Of a stretch of 6,147 nucleotides of DNA, positions 5,775-6,147 are shown in pieces (the first letter of the stretch is position 1; each line of letters opens with the position of its first letter). Location: positions 1 through 6,147 of the forward strand of contig JAGNOB010000129.1 of NCBI GenBank assembly GCA_017990305.1, read 5' to 3'. This DNA is from Leucobacter sp. Lineage in GTDB: Bacteria > Actinomycetota > Actinomycetes > Actinomycetales > Microbacteriaceae. Under the pieces are notes generated by a model that had not been told where the DNA came from, ran no database searches, and worked only from the letters and a program-made list of their open reading frames with translations. The position numbers and the translations under genes are program-made.

Positions 5775-6147
5775 ATGAACGATCTTGATCTCGCAGCCAG
5801 CGTCCGCTCACTCGTCGAAACGATGTACGGTGGCTACCTCGGGGGCGACCGCGCCGCCATCGACAAACTCCTTGACGCAGACCTCACCATGTTTGACTCG
5901 GCGAGCCCAGCACTGATCTCTGGCATGGATGAGCTGAACGCCGTACGCGCGGCGCGTGGGACGGGCGACGATTCCGCCCCGGCACAGACCGAGACCGCGC
6001 TCGTCCCCGGGCTCTTCACCGCGCGCCGCATCGGCGGCGTGATCTCCGCGACGTGGTGGCTGCGGATCGACGCGGTCGATGCGGCGGGCGCGCCGATCAC
6101 CCCTGAGGTGGTTCGAAACTCGGCCGTGCTGCTTGATACTGACGGTC
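5775..6147 (+). CDS. NTF2/SnoaL-like domain protein, truncated by the window edge
   Basis: The frame opens at ATG 5775 and is still open at the right edge, giving 124 complete codons with no stop. The N-terminus (MNDLDLAASVRSLVETMYGG) forms a likely helix. YLGGDRAAIDKLLDADLTMF at 21-40 follows, then DSASPALISGMDEL and a strand-rich part with ARRIGGVISATWWLRID. This is the usual shape of the NTF2-like/SnoaL fold: helices with a short gap between a size/age-of-pocket turn and the curved sheet. The fold serves as an isomerase, cyclase or ligand-binding unit in different proteins, so no reaction can be assigned. It is separated from infB by a terminator and probably has its own promoter. GC-rich codon use matches the neighbours. 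The fold assignment is by pattern recognition only. Confidence 0.7.
   Translation, partial: MNDLDLAASVRSLVETMYGGYLGGDRAAIDKLLDADLTMFDSASPALISGMDELNAVRAARGTGDDSAPAQTETALVPGLFTARRIGGVISATWWLRIDAVDAAGAPITPEVVRNSAVLLDTDG

Overview
The window looks like the chromosome of a high-GC actinobacterium. A Microbacteriaceae member such as a Leucobacter relative is my best guess, but this is inferred from protein style and not proven. The reasons are the strongly GC-rich third codon positions, GTG starts on nusA and infB, a short NusA without C-terminal acidic repeats, an IF2 with a very long Ala/Pro then Gly/Pro/Arg linker, and an IspF with the actinobacterial VGVDDP sequence in place of FPDTDP.

Layout. 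Positions 1-63 are an edge stretch with no nameable gene. Positions 64-1322 on the minus strand hold ispD then ispF (MEP isoprenoid pathway), joined by a 4-base stop/start overlap. Positions 1323-1437 form a 115-base divergent intergenic region. It must carry promoters for both directions, and it contains three ACATCT repeats at exact 12-base spacing in front of nusA. Positions 1438-5651 on the plus strand hold nusA, ylxR and infB, a transcription/translation operon. Each junction in this operon carries a hairpin. The one before infB overlaps the infB Shine-Dalgarno sequence. Positions 5652-5743 hold a simple hairpin and then a strong intrinsic terminator that ends the operon. From 5775 to the right edge runs the start of an NTF2/SnoaL-like protein, possibly read from a leaderless mRNA.

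How the genes fit. NusA (elongation, pausing and antitermination factor), YlxR (small RNA-binding protein) and IF2 (initiator tRNA delivery) are the classic core of the rimP-nusA-ylxR-infB-rbfA-truB cluster. Here the core is cut on both sides: ispDF lies divergently where rimP is expected, and a terminator plus an unrelated gene lies where rbfA is expected. The carD partner usual for actinobacterial ispDF is also absent. IspD and IspF are housekeeping enzymes and have no direct functional link to the operon.

The protein content is ordinary housekeeping. I found no mobile element, CRISPR array, RNA gene or new multi-gene system. The more interesting material is cis-regulatory: the periodic nusA leader repeats with a resemblance to NusA-binding RNA, the hairpin covering the infB ribosome binding site, the nusA-ylxR hairpin, the broken synteny, and a cysteine-free IF2.
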